Assembly (NCBI RefSeq): GCF_000317595.1
Contig: NZ_AEJC01000007.1
Location: 1-49,898 of the forward strand
DNA: 49,898 nucleotides
Direction: 5' to 3'
Origin: Streptomyces ipomoeae 91-03
GTDB taxonomy: Bacteria > Actinomycetota > Actinomycetes > Streptomycetales > Streptomycetaceae
A program made the position numbers and the translations under genes. Of this stretch, positions 1-7,788 are shown piece after piece (within the stretch, counting starts at the first letter, position 1; each line of letters opens with the position of its first letter). The notes beneath the pieces were generated by a model. It was not told the origin of the DNA. It worked only from the letters and a program-made list of their open reading frames with translations, and made no database searches.

Positions 1-37
1 GCGCGACAGGGACGGGTGGGGGCGAAAACCCCTCGCC

Positions 38-840
38 TCAAGCCCCGGTGCCCGAGCTGGCCAAGGCGCCCGACAACTCCACGGCCACCTCCTGCAGCAC
101 CGGCACAATCCGCTCCGTCGCCGCCTCGGTGACCCGCCCCGCCGGCCCGGAGATGGAAATGGCCGCCGCGGTGGGAGAGTCGGGAACGGAAACAGCGAGA
201 CAACGAACACCGATCTCTGCTCGTTGTCGTCAACCGCGTACCCAAGCCTGCGCACATCGTCGAGCGCGGCGAGAAACCCATCAGGCGTGGTGATCGTCTT
301 CTCCGTGGCGGCCGGCATACCCGTACGCGCCAGCAGGGCCCGCACCTCGTCATCGGGGAAGTCGGCGAGCAGCGCCTTGCCGACCCCCGTGGAGTGCGGC
401 AGCACCCGGCGCCCCACCTCGGTGAACATCCGCATCGAGTGCTTGGACGGCACCTGCGCGACGTACACGATCTCGTCGCCGTCGAGGAGCGCCATGTTCG
501 CCGTCTCGCCGGTCTCCTCGACCAGGCGCGCGAGGTAGGGGCGCGCCCAGGTGCCGAGCAGCCGGGACGCCGACTCGCCGAGGCGGATCAGTCGCGGGCC
601 GAGGGCGTACCGCCGGTTGGGCTGCTGACGTACGTAGCCGCAGACGACCAGGGTCCGCATCAGCCGGTGGATGGTCGGCAGGGGCAGTCCGCTGCTCGCG
701 GACAGCTCGCTGAGCCCGACCTCACCGCCGGCGTCCGCCATCCGCTCCAGCAGATCGAAGGCGCGCTCCAGGGACTGGACGCCACCGCTGGACGAGGACG
801 ACTTGGCGGAGTCGGTGGTGCTGGCGCTGGACGTCGGCAC
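38..840 (-). pseudogene. allR: AllR-like IclR-family regulator, frameshifted
   Basis: IclR-family transcriptional repressor, divergent from allB, so most likely the allantoin regulator. It starts at GTG 840 behind an AAAGGA box about nine bases upstream. The first ~208 residues read cleanly: an N-terminal winged helix (residues ~20-80, with GGVQSLERAFDLLER and LPTIHRLMRTL) followed by the IclR effector domain (TGETANMALLDGDEIVYVAQ, HSTGVGKALL). Near position 217 the frame breaks: one C is missing from the plus-strand CTCCTG expected there. Restoring it gives about 267 codons ending at the TGA at 40-38, with the family-like tail VPDSPTAAAISISGPAGRV. As given, the original frame runs off the start of the window, losing the end of the effector domain. 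Either a true pseudogene or a single-base sequencing error; I lean to the latter because other one-base deletions occur in this window. Confidence 0.85.
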
Positions 841-882
841 GGGCGCGGGTCCTTTCACGTGGCGGGCAAGGACGCAGCCTAC

Positions 883-904
883 CGGGCAGTTCGTTGACTG
901 CCCG
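883..904. promoter_or_regulatory. Inverted repeat upstream of allR, candidate operator
   Basis: Perfect 8-bp arms CGGGCAGT (883-890) and ACTGCCCG (897-904) separated by six bases. It lies about 43 bp upstream of the allR start codon, a position suited to autoregulation. Binding by AllR is inference; no other repeat unit of the same sequence is present at allB. Confidence 0.4.
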
Positions 905-931
905 CTTGTGTGTTATTACGTTCTGCGTAGT

Positions 932-1049
932 GGAATCTTAATTCCGGGTTGTGAAAACATCTAGGGTGCGTGGGCTGGGGGCAGAGTGGAGAGGTGGGCC
1001 CTTGACGGGGCTGGACCTGGAGTGAAGACTCCTTCAACAGAACGTTGAA
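932..1049. promoter_or_regulatory. allR-allB divergent control region, candidate AllR operators
   Basis: Two short inverted repeats lie in the 313-bp gap between the divergent allR and allB starts: GGAAT-n4-ATTCC (932-945) and TTCAAC-n5-GTTGAA (1033-1049). The second is a 17-bp symmetric site about 105 bp upstream of the allB GTG, directly followed by AATTCCG, which echoes the first site. IclR regulators commonly bind 12-18 bp palindromes between divergent genes, so these are the best AllR operator candidates. The rest of the gap is A+T-rich for this genome (around 905-960) and probably holds both promoters; I cannot fix the -35/-10 boxes. Confidence 0.5.
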
Positions 1050-1153
1050 TTCCGTTACGTGGAAGTAAATCCCGCCGCGCGCAAGCCATACGGAAACGGC
1101 CGCAGGGCGACGGCTGCGCGGAAGTGAGAAGCGGTACGGCGAGAGGGGTCCGG

Positions 1154-2491
1154 GTGTCCGACGCTGAACTGGTGCTGCGCTCGACGCGCGTCATCACCCC
1201 GGAGGGGATCCGTGCGGCATCGGTCGCGGTCGCCGCCGGGAAGATCACGGCCATACTGCCGTATGACGCCGACGTACCGCCCGCCGCCCGCCTGGAGGAC
1301 TTCGGCGACGACGTCCTGCTCCCCGGCCTGGTCGACACTCATGTGCACGTCAACGACCCGGGCCGCACCCACTGGGAGGGCTTCTGGACCGCCACGCGCG
1401 CGGCGGCGGCCGGCGGCATCACCACCCTCGTCGACATGCCTCTCAACTCCCTCCCGCCGACCACCACCGTCGACCACCTCCGTACCAAGCGGCAGGTGGC
1501 CGCCGACAAGGCGCACATCGACGTCGGCTTCTGGGGCGGCGCCCTGCCCGACAACGTCAAGGACCTGCGCCCGCTGCACGACGCCGGTGTCTTCGGCTTC
1601 AAGGCGTTCCTGTCCCCGTCCGGCGTGGACGAGTTCCCGCACCTCGACCAGGACGGCCTCGCCCGCTCCCTCGCCGAGATCGCCGGCTTCGGCGGACTGC
1701 TCATCGTGCACGCCGAGGACCCGCACCACCTCGACGCGGCCCCGCAACAGGGCGGCCCCAGGTACGCCGACTTCCTCGCCTCCCGCCCGCGCGACGCCGA
1801 GGACACGGCGATCGCCGGCCTCATCGCCCAGGCGAAGCGCCTCGACGCACGCGTGCACGTCCTCCACCTGTCGTCGAGCGACGCGTTGCCGCTGATCGCT
1901 GCCGCCAAGGCCGAGGGCGTCCGCATCACGGTCGAGACCTGCCCGCACTACCTCACCCTCATCGCCGAGGAAGTCCCGGACGGCGCCAGCGAGTTCAAGT
2001 GCTGTCCGCCCATCCGCGAGGCCGCCAACCAGGACCTGCTCTGGCAGGCGCTGGCCGACGGCACCATCGACTGCGTGGTCACCGACCACTCCCCGTCGAC
2101 GGCCGACCTGAAGACCGACGACTTCGCCACCGCCTGGGGCGGCATCTCCGGCCTCCAGCTCAGCCTCGCGGCGGTCTGGACGGAGGCCCGCAAGCGCGGC
2201 CACGGCCTGGACGACATCGTCCGCTGGATGTCCACGCGTACGGCCGACCTCGTGGGTCTGGCCCGGAAGGGCGCCATCGAGCCCGGCCGCGACGCCGACT
2301 TCGCCGTCCTCGCTCCCGACGAGACCTTCACCGTCGACCCGGCGGCCCTCCAGCACCGCAACCCCGTCACGGCGTACGCGGGCAGGACCCTGTACGGAGT
2401 GGTCAGGTCCACCTGGCTGCGCGGCGAACGCATCGTCGCCGACGGCGAGTTCACCGAACCGAAGGGACGACTCCTCACCCGGCCCTCTTGA
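1154..2491 (+). CDS. allB: Allantoinase
   Basis: Cytosolic amidohydrolase that opens the hydantoin ring of allantoin to allantoate, the first step of ureide use as a nitrogen source. About 445 residues, the usual family length. The binuclear metal site is visible: [17 protein letters not shown] (H63, H65), the carboxylated lysine K150 in [11 protein letters not shown]186 in IVHAEDP, the VLHLSS strand and the late aspartate in TDHSPST. I chose GTG 1154 because GAGAGGGG sits five bases upstream; an upstream in-frame start at 1124 adds ten unlikely residues. Allantoicase follows 51 bp downstream on the same strand, so the two are probably one transcript. Control by the divergent allR is expected. 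Confidence 0.95.
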   Translation: MSDAELVLRSTRVITPEGIRAASVAVAAGKITAILPYDADVPPAARLEDFGDDVLLPGLVDTHVHVNDPGRTHWEGFWTATRAAAAGGITTLVDMPLNSLPPTTTVDHLRTKRQVAADKAHIDVGFWGGALPDNVKDLRPLHDAGVFGFKAFLSPSGVDEFPHLDQDGLARSLAEIAGFGGLLIVHAEDPHHLDAAPQQGGPRYADFLASRPRDAEDTAIAGLIAQAKRLDARVHVLHLSSSDALPLIAAAKAEGVRITVETCPHYLTLIAEEVPDGASEFKCCPPIREAANQDLLWQALADGTIDCVVTDHSPSTADLKTDDFATAWGGISGLQLSLAAVWTEARKRGHGLDDIVRWMSTRTADLVGLARKGAIEPGRDADFAVLAPDETFTVDPAALQHRNPVTAYAGRTLYGVVRSTWLRGERIVADGEFTEPKGRLLTRPS

Positions 2492-2542
2492 TCCGACCCC
2501 GCACCCGCAGCGGCCGACCACCGAAAGGCAGACCTGATCATC

Positions 2543-3676
2543 GTGACGGCGCAGCAGCAGTTCCCCCTGGCGAGCTTCACCGGCGACGCGAACCCCTACG
2601 GCGGCGGCGACCCGTACGCGGACTACCGCACCGCCGACTTCCCCTTCACCCAGTACGCCGATCTCGCCGACCGCAGGCTCGGCGCCGGAGTCATCGCCGC
2701 CAACGACGAGTTCTTCGCCCACCGCGAGAACCTGCTGCTGCCCGAGCGCGCCGAGTTCGACCCCGAACACTTCGGGCACAAGGGCAAGATCATGGACGGC
2801 TGGGAGACCCGCAGGCGCCGGGGCGCCTCCGCCGACCATCCCTGGCCGACGGCCGACGACCACGACTGGGCGCTGATCCGCCTCGGCGCGCCCGGAGCGA
2901 TCCGCGGCATCGTCGTCGACACGGCCCACTTCCGCGGCAACTACCCGCAGGCGGTCTCGATCGAGGCCACCTCGGTACCCGGCGCCCCGTCCCCGGAGGA
3001 GCTCCTCTCCGACGACGTGAAGTGGACGACGCTGGTCCCGCGCACGCCGGTCGGCGGGCACGCGGCCAATGGTTTCTCCGTCTCGGTCGAACAGCGCTTC
3101 ACCCACCTGCGCCTCAACCAGCACCCCGACGGCGGCATCGCCCGCCTGCGCGTCCACGGCGAGGTCGTCCCGGACCCCGAGTGGCTGGCCGTCCTCGGCA
3201 CCTTCGACGTGGTCGCCCTGGAGAACGGCGGCCAGGCCGAGGACGCCTCCAACCTCTTCTACTCACCCGCCATCAACACCATCCAGCCCGGCCGCGCCCG
3301 CGTGATGCACGAGTGCTGGGAGACCCGCCGCCGCCGCGACCAGGGCAACGACTGGATCCGCTACCGCCTCGCGGCCCAGTCGGAGATCAGGGCACTGGAG
3401 ATCGACACGGCGTACCTGAAGGGCAACGCCGCGGGTTGGGCCACGGTCTCGGTGAAGGACGGAGACGACGGCGACTGGCGCGAGATCCTCCCCCGCACCC
3501 GCCTCCAGCCCGACACCAACCATCGCTTCACTCTCCCTGCCCCGGTTGTGGCCACCCACGCCCGCATGGACATCTACCCGGACGGCGGCATCTCCCGCCT
3601 GCGCCTCCACGGCTCCTTGACGGAGGAGGGCAGGACGAGCCTGAGGGCGCGCCATCAGGAATTGGACGCCCAGTAG
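2543..3676 (+). CDS. alc: Allantoicase
   Basis: Hydrolyses allantoate to ureidoglycolate and urea, the step after allantoinase. The 377-residue protein shows the family's internal duplication: both halves carry MDGWETRRRR/CWETRRRR, then VDTAHFRGNYP or IDTAYLKGN, then a hydrophobic strand and PDGGI(A/S)RLR(V/L)HG. Start GTG 2543 lies about 14 bases after GAAAGG, somewhat distant, but homologous residues begin shortly after (FTGDANPYGGGDPYADYR). It follows allB closely and completes an allB-alc operon. No urease or ureidoglycolate lyase is in the window, so the final products must be handled elsewhere. Confidence 0.95.
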   Translation: MTAQQQFPLASFTGDANPYGGGDPYADYRTADFPFTQYADLADRRLGAGVIAANDEFFAHRENLLLPERAEFDPEHFGHKGKIMDGWETRRRRGASADHPWPTADDHDWALIRLGAPGAIRGIVVDTAHFRGNYPQAVSIEATSVPGAPSPEELLSDDVKWTTLVPRTPVGGHAANGFSVSVEQRFTHLRLNQHPDGGIARLRVHGEVVPDPEWLAVLGTFDVVALENGGQAEDASNLFYSPAINTIQPGRARVMHECWETRRRRDQGNDWIRYRLAAQSEIRALEIDTAYLKGNAAGWATVSVKDGDDGDWREILPRTRLQPDTNHRFTLPAPVVATHARMDIYPDGGISRLRLHGSLTEEGRTSLRARHQELDAQ

Positions 3677-3690
3677 CTGCTGGGTGCCCT

Positions 3691-3715
3691 GCACAGGGGC
3701 GCGGGGCTGTGTCGA
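3691..3715 (+). repeat. Degenerate copy of a dispersed GC-rich hairpin repeat
   Basis: Contains AGGGGCGCGGGGCTGTGTCG, the right part of a repeat seen at 12260-12292, 29971-30007 and 37961-37996. The left arm here is degraded (GTGCCCTGCAC). It lies just after allantoicase and may have served as its terminator. Confidence 0.5.
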
Positions 3716-3720
3716 CACCG

Positions 3721-3855
3721 ATGAGTTGCGCGCCCCGGTCCCTCAAGGAGCGCACCGACGGCGAGGTCCAGGTCCACGGCGGCGCGGACCTGGACCAGTC
3801 GCTGCTCGCCCTCGACCTGGTCGACACCGTGCACCTGCCGGTACGGCGGCCATGA
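3721..3855 (+). pseudogene. Remnant of a RibD-C/dihydrofolate-reductase-like gene
   Basis: A 44-codon open frame (from ATG 3721 to TGA 3855) contains LKERTDGEVQVHGGADLDQS followed by LLALDLVDTVHLPVRRP. This matches the central part of the small RibD C-terminal-domain (YyaP-type) reductases common in Streptomyces, normally about 180-200 residues. The nucleotide-binding N-terminus and the C-terminus are absent, so this is a decayed gene piece between allantoicase and the RNase gene. Family assignment rests on motif memory only. The rest of 3677-4060 holds no gene I can support. Confidence 0.5.
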
Positions 3856-4023
3856 ACTCCCGGAGAACGCCTGACCTGCGGCCCGGCCGCTCAGGGGTCT
3901 CGCTGACCGGTCGCGACCGGCGCTCCGCGGGCCCCCGATGTGAAGATCGCGGGCACCTCCGTGAACCCCGGTTAACTCGCGGAAAACTTACCGGACGTGC
4001 CGGAAAAATCGACGGACTTGTCA

Positions 4024-4052
4024 TTGACATGCCACTGTCTACGCGCGTCATC
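4024..4052 (+). promoter_or_regulatory. Promoter of the secreted RNase gene
   Basis: TTGACA at 4024-4029 is a consensus -35. The partly palindromic TACGCGCGT at 4040-4048 lies in the spacer/-10 region and GTCATC (4047-4052) is 17 bases downstream. TTGACA followed by a TACGCGCG element resembles promoters I associate with Streptomyces extracellular hydrolase genes; that link is inference. Confidence 0.5.
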
Positions 4053-4060
4053 ATGGGGGC

Positions 4061-4456
4061 ATGAGATTCCCCTCACGCACCACACGCATCGGCGCAGCCG
4101 CCGCCCTTCTGTCCGCCCTCCTCGTCGGCGGCACCGTCGCCGCCGGCCCGGCGGGTGCCGCCACGACAGCGGTCGGCAGCATCTGCTACAGCGACCTGCC
4201 CTCCCAGGCGTACACCACGCTCAACCTGATCGCCCGGGGCGGCCCGTACCCGTACTCCCAGGACGGGAGCGTCTTCCAGAACCGGGAGCGCGTCCTGCCC
4301 AGCCAACCCACGGGCTACTACCACGAGTACACGGTGAAGACCCCCGGCTCCTCGACCCGCGGCGCCCGCCGCATCGTCACCGGTGAGGCTTACGAGGAGG
4401 ACTACTACACCGCGGACCACTACGCCTCGTTCGACCTGATCGACTACGACTGCTGA
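4061..4456 (+). CDS. Secreted guanyl-specific ribonuclease (RNase Sa family)
   Basis: Extracellular endoribonuclease that cleaves RNA after guanosine through a 2',3'-cyclic phosphate. A signal peptide (residues 1-~33: MRFPSRTTR, hydrophobic stretch, AGA cleavage site) precedes a ~97-residue mature enzyme closely resembling RNase Sa: TLNLIARGGPYPYSQDG, VFQNRERVLP, GYYHEYTV, RGARRI and DYYTADHYASF. The catalytic residues are present: E89, R100, R104 and H120 (E54, R65, R69, H85 of RNase Sa). C42 and C131 should form the single disulfide. The start ATG is preceded by GGGGGC with little leader. No barstar-like inhibitor gene adjoins it; a secreted RNase may be harmless inside while reduced or unfolded, or its inhibitor may lie elsewhere. 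Confidence 0.95.
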   Translation: MRFPSRTTRIGAAAALLSALLVGGTVAAGPAGAATTAVGSICYSDLPSQAYTTLNLIARGGPYPYSQDGSVFQNRERVLPSQPTGYYHEYTVKTPGSSTRGARRIVTGEAYEEDYYTADHYASFDLIDYDC

Positions 4457-4502
4457 TCCGGTCGGCACCGATTCGGCTGCTGATCCGGTCGGCACCGATT
4501 CG
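4450..4502 (+). repeat. Perfect 26-bp tandem duplication across the RNase stop codon
   Basis: The 26-bp unit beginning CTGCTGATCCGGTCGGCACC occurs at 4450-4475 and again at 4477-4502 with no differences and one base between. The first copy includes the last Cys codon and TGA stop of the RNase gene. Identity of 26/26 implies a recent slippage or duplication event. Confidence 0.95.
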
Positions 4503-4515
4503 ACGCCCCGTCCCA

Positions 4516-4552
4516 CCGACCGCCCGTCCTTCTCCCCCCACCGGGCGGTCGG
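4516..4552. terminator. Hairpin terminator downstream of RNase gene
   Basis: Perfect 11-bp arms CCGACCGCCCG (4516-4526) and CGGGCGGTCGG (4542-4552) with a 15-base pyrimidine-rich loop. No U-tract follows, as is usual in Streptomyces. Confidence 0.7.
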
Positions 4553-4583
4553 CGGGACACCCGGGACGTGTGTCCGTCCGCCC

Positions 4584-4619
4584 GTCGGAGGTCCGGCTCC
4601 CCACAGCCGGGCCTCCGAC
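4584..4619. terminator. Bidirectional hairpin terminator between convergent genes
   Basis: 15-bp arms GTCGGAGGTCCGGCT (4584-4598) and AGCCGGGCCTCCGAC (4605-4619), with a single T/G wobble, and a six-base loop. It sits between the RNase gene (+) and the small membrane protein (-). Confidence 0.75.
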
Positions 4620-4631
4620 GGCGGCCGGTGG

Positions 4632-4831
4632 TCACGACTTCCGGCTCTCGGCCGCCGCGAACAACGCGAGGGCCAGGACGATCAGCGCGATGCTCACATA
4701 GATCTCGTAGCCGTCCAGAACGCTCCACCGCTGGGTGATCCCCACCGGAGCTTGCCGGTGAGCTCGTAGACCAGACCGCCGGAGCCCTGCAACAGGGCGA
4801 TGAATCCGAGAAACTCCAACAACTGCTTCAT
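4632..4831 (-). pseudogene. Small two-helix membrane protein, frameshifted
   Basis: From ATG 4831 the frame reads MKQLLEFLGFIALLQGSGGL, then VYELTGKLRW, and then goes wrong. The second half continues one frame over as GITQRWSVLDGYEIYVSIAL and IVLALALFAAAESRKS, ending at 4632. Two hydrophobic helices and the conserved-looking E-rich C-terminus resemble a small Streptomyces membrane protein of ~66 residues. The observed 200 bp is one short of a multiple of three, and the break coincides with a run of four G at about 4739-4742 (minus-strand GGTGGGGATC, where five G are needed). Function unknown. A homopolymer sequencing error is the simplest explanation. Confidence 0.7.
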
Positions 4832-5010
4832 GTCCGGGATCCTCGCCCCGCGGACCCCCCACGCTCATCGGCCGCGGGGCGAGGAGTGCCCGACCCGAGT
4901 CCCGGTTCGCGCACGGGCGGAGCACCGAAAGTCGACGAGGTCACGACTTTGGTCGCGATCGCCGCCGAGGAGGGGGTGAGGGCGGCCGACTCTGCGTAGA
5001 TTTGTCGACC

Positions 5011-6279
5011 GTGAGTGGTGACAAGCCGGTACCCGAGCCGCCGACCTTCCCGGGGCGGCGCTGGCTGTTGCCGTCGGCCGTGCTCGACCCCGCCCCGGAC
5101 CACGACGACGAGCGGTCCGGGCGCCTCCGATGGCTCGGGCGGCGGCCCCGGCGCACCGCGCGCGACTGGGTCGTCGACTTCACCTGCTTCCTGCTGGCCG
5201 TGTTCATCGGCCTCATGAGCGCCGACGCGGTGAACAGGGAGACGATTCCGCACGCCTTCGCCGTTTTCGACCAACTGCTCGGCGCGCTCGCCTGCGCCGC
5301 GGTCTGGCTGCGCCGGCGCTGGCCGGTGGGGCTCGCCCTGGCGATGGTCCCGGTCTGCTTCGTGTCCAACACCGCGGGCGGTGCCGGTCTGATCGCCCTC
5401 TTCACCCTGGCCGTGCACCGGCCCTTCCGGTATGTGGCGTGGGTGGCCGGCTCCTCCGTCGTGACGATCCCGTTGTTCTTCTGGCTGCGCCCCGACCCCG
5501 ACCTGTCGTACGCCGGCGCGGTGGTCTTCTTCGGACTGCTCACGGCCGCGGTGGTCGGCTGGGGCATGTTCGTGCGCTCCAAGCGACAGCTCATGCTGAG
5601 CTTCCGGGACCGTGCCCGGCGCGCCGAGACGGAGGCGGCGCTGAGGGCCGAGCAGGCCCAGCGGCTCGCCCGGGAGGCCATCGCCCGCGAGATGCACGAC
5701 GTGCTCGCCCACCGGCTGACGCTGCTCAGCGTGCACGCGGGCGCACTGGAGTTCCGGCCCGACGCGCCCCGGGCGGAGATCGCCCGCGCCGCCGGTGTCA
5801 TCCGGGAGAGCGCCCACGAGGCGTTGCAGGACCTACGGGAGATCATCGGCGTGCTGCGCGCGGCCGAGCCCGACGAGGCGGGGCGGCCCCAGCCGACGCT
5901 CGCCGCGCTGGACACCCTGGTCGCCGAGTCCCGCGAGGCCGGCATGAAGGTGACCCTCGACAACCATGTCACCGACCCCGCCGCCGTCCCCGCCTCCCTC
6001 GGCCGCACCGCCTACCGCATCGCCCAGGAGTGCCTGACCAACGCCCGCAAACACGCCCCCGGCGCCGAGGTCACCGTCTCCGTCACCGGAGCCCCGGGCA
6101 AGGGCCTCACCGTCTCCGTACGCAACCCGGCACCACCTGGAGAGACCCCGCCCGTCCCCGGCTCCGGCCAGGGCCTCATCGGCCTGACCGAGCGAGCCAC
6201 GCTGGCCGGCGGCCTGCTGGAAGCCGGCCCCGAGACCGACGGCGGCTTCGGCGTACGGGCCTGGCTGCCGTGGGATTGA
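5011..6279 (+). CDS. Two-component sensor histidine kinase (NarL-partner type)
   Basis: Membrane sensor kinase that autophosphorylates on histidine and passes phosphate to a NarL-type regulator. N-terminal residues 1-~50 are cytosolic. Four to five hydrophobic segments follow (residues ~52-190: DFTCFLLAVFIGLM, LLGALACAAVW, LALAMVPVCFV, GAVVFFGLLTAAVVGWGMF). Then comes a coiled coil (RARRAETEAALRAEQAQRLA), the HisKA_3 phospho-site REMHDVLAHRLTLLS with H229, and an HATPase domain with the N-box ECLTNARKHA and G-box GSGQGLIGLTERA. Start GTG 5011 is chosen over TTG 5002. No Shine-Dalgarno is visible, and a TAGATT box at 4997-5002 suggests a nearly leaderless mRNA. The matching regulator is probably at 7785, beyond an aldo/keto reductase on the other strand. 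Ligand unknown. Confidence 0.9.
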   Translation: MSGDKPVPEPPTFPGRRWLLPSAVLDPAPDHDDERSGRLRWLGRRPRRTARDWVVDFTCFLLAVFIGLMSADAVNRETIPHAFAVFDQLLGALACAAVWLRRRWPVGLALAMVPVCFVSNTAGGAGLIALFTLAVHRPFRYVAWVAGSSVVTIPLFFWLRPDPDLSYAGAVVFFGLLTAAVVGWGMFVRSKRQLMLSFRDRARRAETEAALRAEQAQRLAREAIAREMHDVLAHRLTLLSVHAGALEFRPDAPRAEIARAAGVIRESAHEALQDLREIIGVLRAAEPDEAGRPQPTLAALDTLVAESREAGMKVTLDNHVTDPAAVPASLGRTAYRIAQECLTNARKHAPGAEVTVSVTGAPGKGLTVSVRNPAPPGETPPVPGSGQGLIGLTERATLAGGLLEAGPETDGGFGVRAWLPWD

Positions 6280-6289
6280 GCGCGGGCGA

Positions 6290-6475
6290 GCGCGGGCCCC
6301 TGGGAGTGAGCATGAGCCCCTGGGGCTGAGCGCGGGCCGTGGGATTGGGCACGGTCCCCTGGGGCTGAGCGCGGGCTCTGGGATTGGGCACGGTCCCCTG
6401 GGACTGAGCGCGGCCCCTGGGACTGGGCACCGGCACCTCGGTCTGAGAGCGGGCCCCTGGTGCTGGGCATGGGCC
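6290..6475 (+). repeat. Degenerate 19/20-bp tandem array with 39-bp higher-order period
   Basis: Nine and a half units run from 6290, alternating type A (GCGCGGGCCCCTGGGAGTGA-like) and type B (GCACGGTCCCCTGGGACTGA-like). Type B units start at 6310, 6349, 6388 and 6427, exactly 39 bp apart, so a 39-bp dimer was duplicated. The last codons of the kinase gene (CCGTGGGATTGAGCGCGGG, from 6269) resemble the A-unit, so the array may have grown out of the gene's 3' end. It fills the gap between the convergent kinase and aldo/keto reductase genes. No separate spacers are present, so this is not a CRISPR. The remaining 6476-6595 is GC-rich with a small CCGACCCGG-type repeat at about 6565-6595. Confidence 0.85.
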
Positions 6476-6595
6476 GCCGTCCCGGGTACGCGAGTGACGC
6501 CGTCGGCCCGGTAGACGAGACCAACCCCGCGGCCCCCTCGGCCCCGGTCATCCCCTCGGCCCCGGCTGACCCGGCCGACCCCGCCGACCCGGCGG

Positions 6596-7624
6596 TCACG
6601 TCGTACGCGGCACCACGCGCTGCCCGGCCGTCCCGTACACCCACGCCGACGCGTCGCCGATGAAGTCGCCCGGGAAGCCGAGGCGGAAGTCGGTGGCGTC
6701 CTCCAGGCGGGCCAACACCTCGGGGGGCAGGACGAGTCGGGCCGCGCCGAGGTTGTCCGTGAGCTGTTCGACCCGACGGGCGCCCAGGATGGGATGGACG
6801 GCGGGGGAGTGGGCCATGGTCCAGGCGATGGCCACCTGCGCCGGGGTGGCGTCGAGCTCGTCAGCGGCCGTCTGCACGGCCTCGGCCACGGCCCGCTCGC
6901 GCTCCCCGATCGCCTCGGCGGACAGCCGGGTCGCGGTGCCCGGCCGCACCCCGCCCGGGCGGGTGTACTTGCCGGACAGGACACCGTTGTGCAGCGGGCT
7001 CCAGGCCGCGACCGACATCCCGAACGCCTCCGCCATCGGCAGCAGTTCGCGCTCGATGTCCCGGTTGAGCAGGCTGTACGGCACCTGGAGCGCCGACAGC
7101 TGCGACCAACCCCGCCACTCGGCCAGGGTGTTGGCGCGCGAGACCACCCAGGCCGGGGCGTCCGAGATGCCCACGTACAGCACCTTCCCCGACCGTACGG
7201 CGTCGTCGAGGGCCCGCATGGTCTCCTCGACCGGGGTGTTCCGGTCCCAGATGTGCACCCAGTAGATGTCGATGTAGTCGGTCGCCAGGCGCCGCAGGCT
7301 GGTCTCCAGCGACAGCGTGAGGTTTTTGCGGTGGTTGCCCGCGGCGTTGGGGTCGGAGCCGTCGCGGGAGACGGTGTACTTGGTGGACAGCACGAACCGG
7401 TCGCGCCGCCCCTTGAGCAGGTCGCCGACGATCCGCTCGCTCTCCCCGCCCCGGTAGTTGACGGCGGTGTCGATCACATTGCCGCCGGCCTCCTCGTACG
7501 CGTCGAGGATCCGCTCGCACTCCGCCCGGGGCGCCCCGACCCCGCCCTGCTCGCCGAACGTCATGGCGCCGAGGAACAGCTCGGAGACACGGAGCCCGGT
7601 CCGGCCAAGGAGTCGGTAACGCAC
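6596..7624 (-). CDS. Aldo/keto reductase
   Basis: NADPH-dependent oxidoreductase of the (beta/alpha)8 AKR family, 342 residues, similar to the YhdN/YdjG group or Kv-beta-like reductases. Start GTG 7624 (MRYRLLGRTGLRVSELFLGAM) has an ideal GGAGG six bases upstream; the longer frame to 7678 lacks support. The catalytic tetrad is visible: D52 and Y57 (NVIDTAVNYRGGESE), K82 (VLSTKY) and H124 (DIYWVHIWD). The substrate cannot be read from sequence. It lies between the sensor kinase and its probable response regulator, and its start is divergent from the regulator, so the 111-bp gap at 7625-7735 could carry a shared control site. Confidence 0.92.
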   Translation of the reverse strand: MRYRLLGRTGLRVSELFLGAMTFGEQGGVGAPRAECERILDAYEEAGGNVIDTAVNYRGGESERIVGDLLKGRRDRFVLSTKYTVSRDGSDPNAAGNHRKNLTLSLETSLRRLATDYIDIYWVHIWDRNTPVEETMRALDDAVRSGKVLYVGISDAPAWVVSRANTLAEWRGWSQLSALQVPYSLLNRDIERELLPMAEAFGMSVAAWSPLHNGVLSGKYTRPGGVRPGTATRLSAEAIGERERAVAEAVQTAADELDATPAQVAIAWTMAHSPAVHPILGARRVEQLTDNLGAARLVLPPEVLARLEDATDFRLGFPGDFIGDASAWVYGTAGQRVVPRTT

Positions 7625-7735
7625 CCACAACCTCCACGAGTCGACTGCCGCGATGATCGCACCGCCCACCGACAGCAAGGGGTTGGCGCGCTACGACGGG
7701 GCGGCTCAGGACGAAGCTCACTACGGTAGTGCCCC

Positions 7736-7788
7736 ATGACCGATATCCGAACGGCGGGCCGATGACTATCCGAACGGTGGGCCGATGA
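7736..7788 (+). other. Two tandem leader mini-ORFs coupled to the response regulator start
   Basis: ATG 7736 opens a 9-codon frame (MTDIRTAGR, stop 7763-7765). Its stop overlaps ATG 7762, which opens an 8-codon frame (MTIRTVGR, stop 7786-7788), whose stop in turn overlaps the regulator's ATG 7785. Both junctions are ATGA. The peptides resemble the regulator's own start (MTVIRLL), so the segment is a duplication of about 23-26 bp carrying the initiation region. It could act as a translational-coupling leader, or one of these ATGs may simply be the decayed original start. Confidence 0.6.

Noticed and set aside
1055..3157. Long (700-codon) minus-strand open frame opposite allB and allantoicase
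   Set aside because: Gly/Arg/Val-rich shadow of the two recognised plus-strand enzymes; no domain and typical of GC-rich antisense frames.
6290..6475. Possible CRISPR array
   Set aside because: Units are directly adjacent and all related, with no unique spacers, and no cas genes are present.
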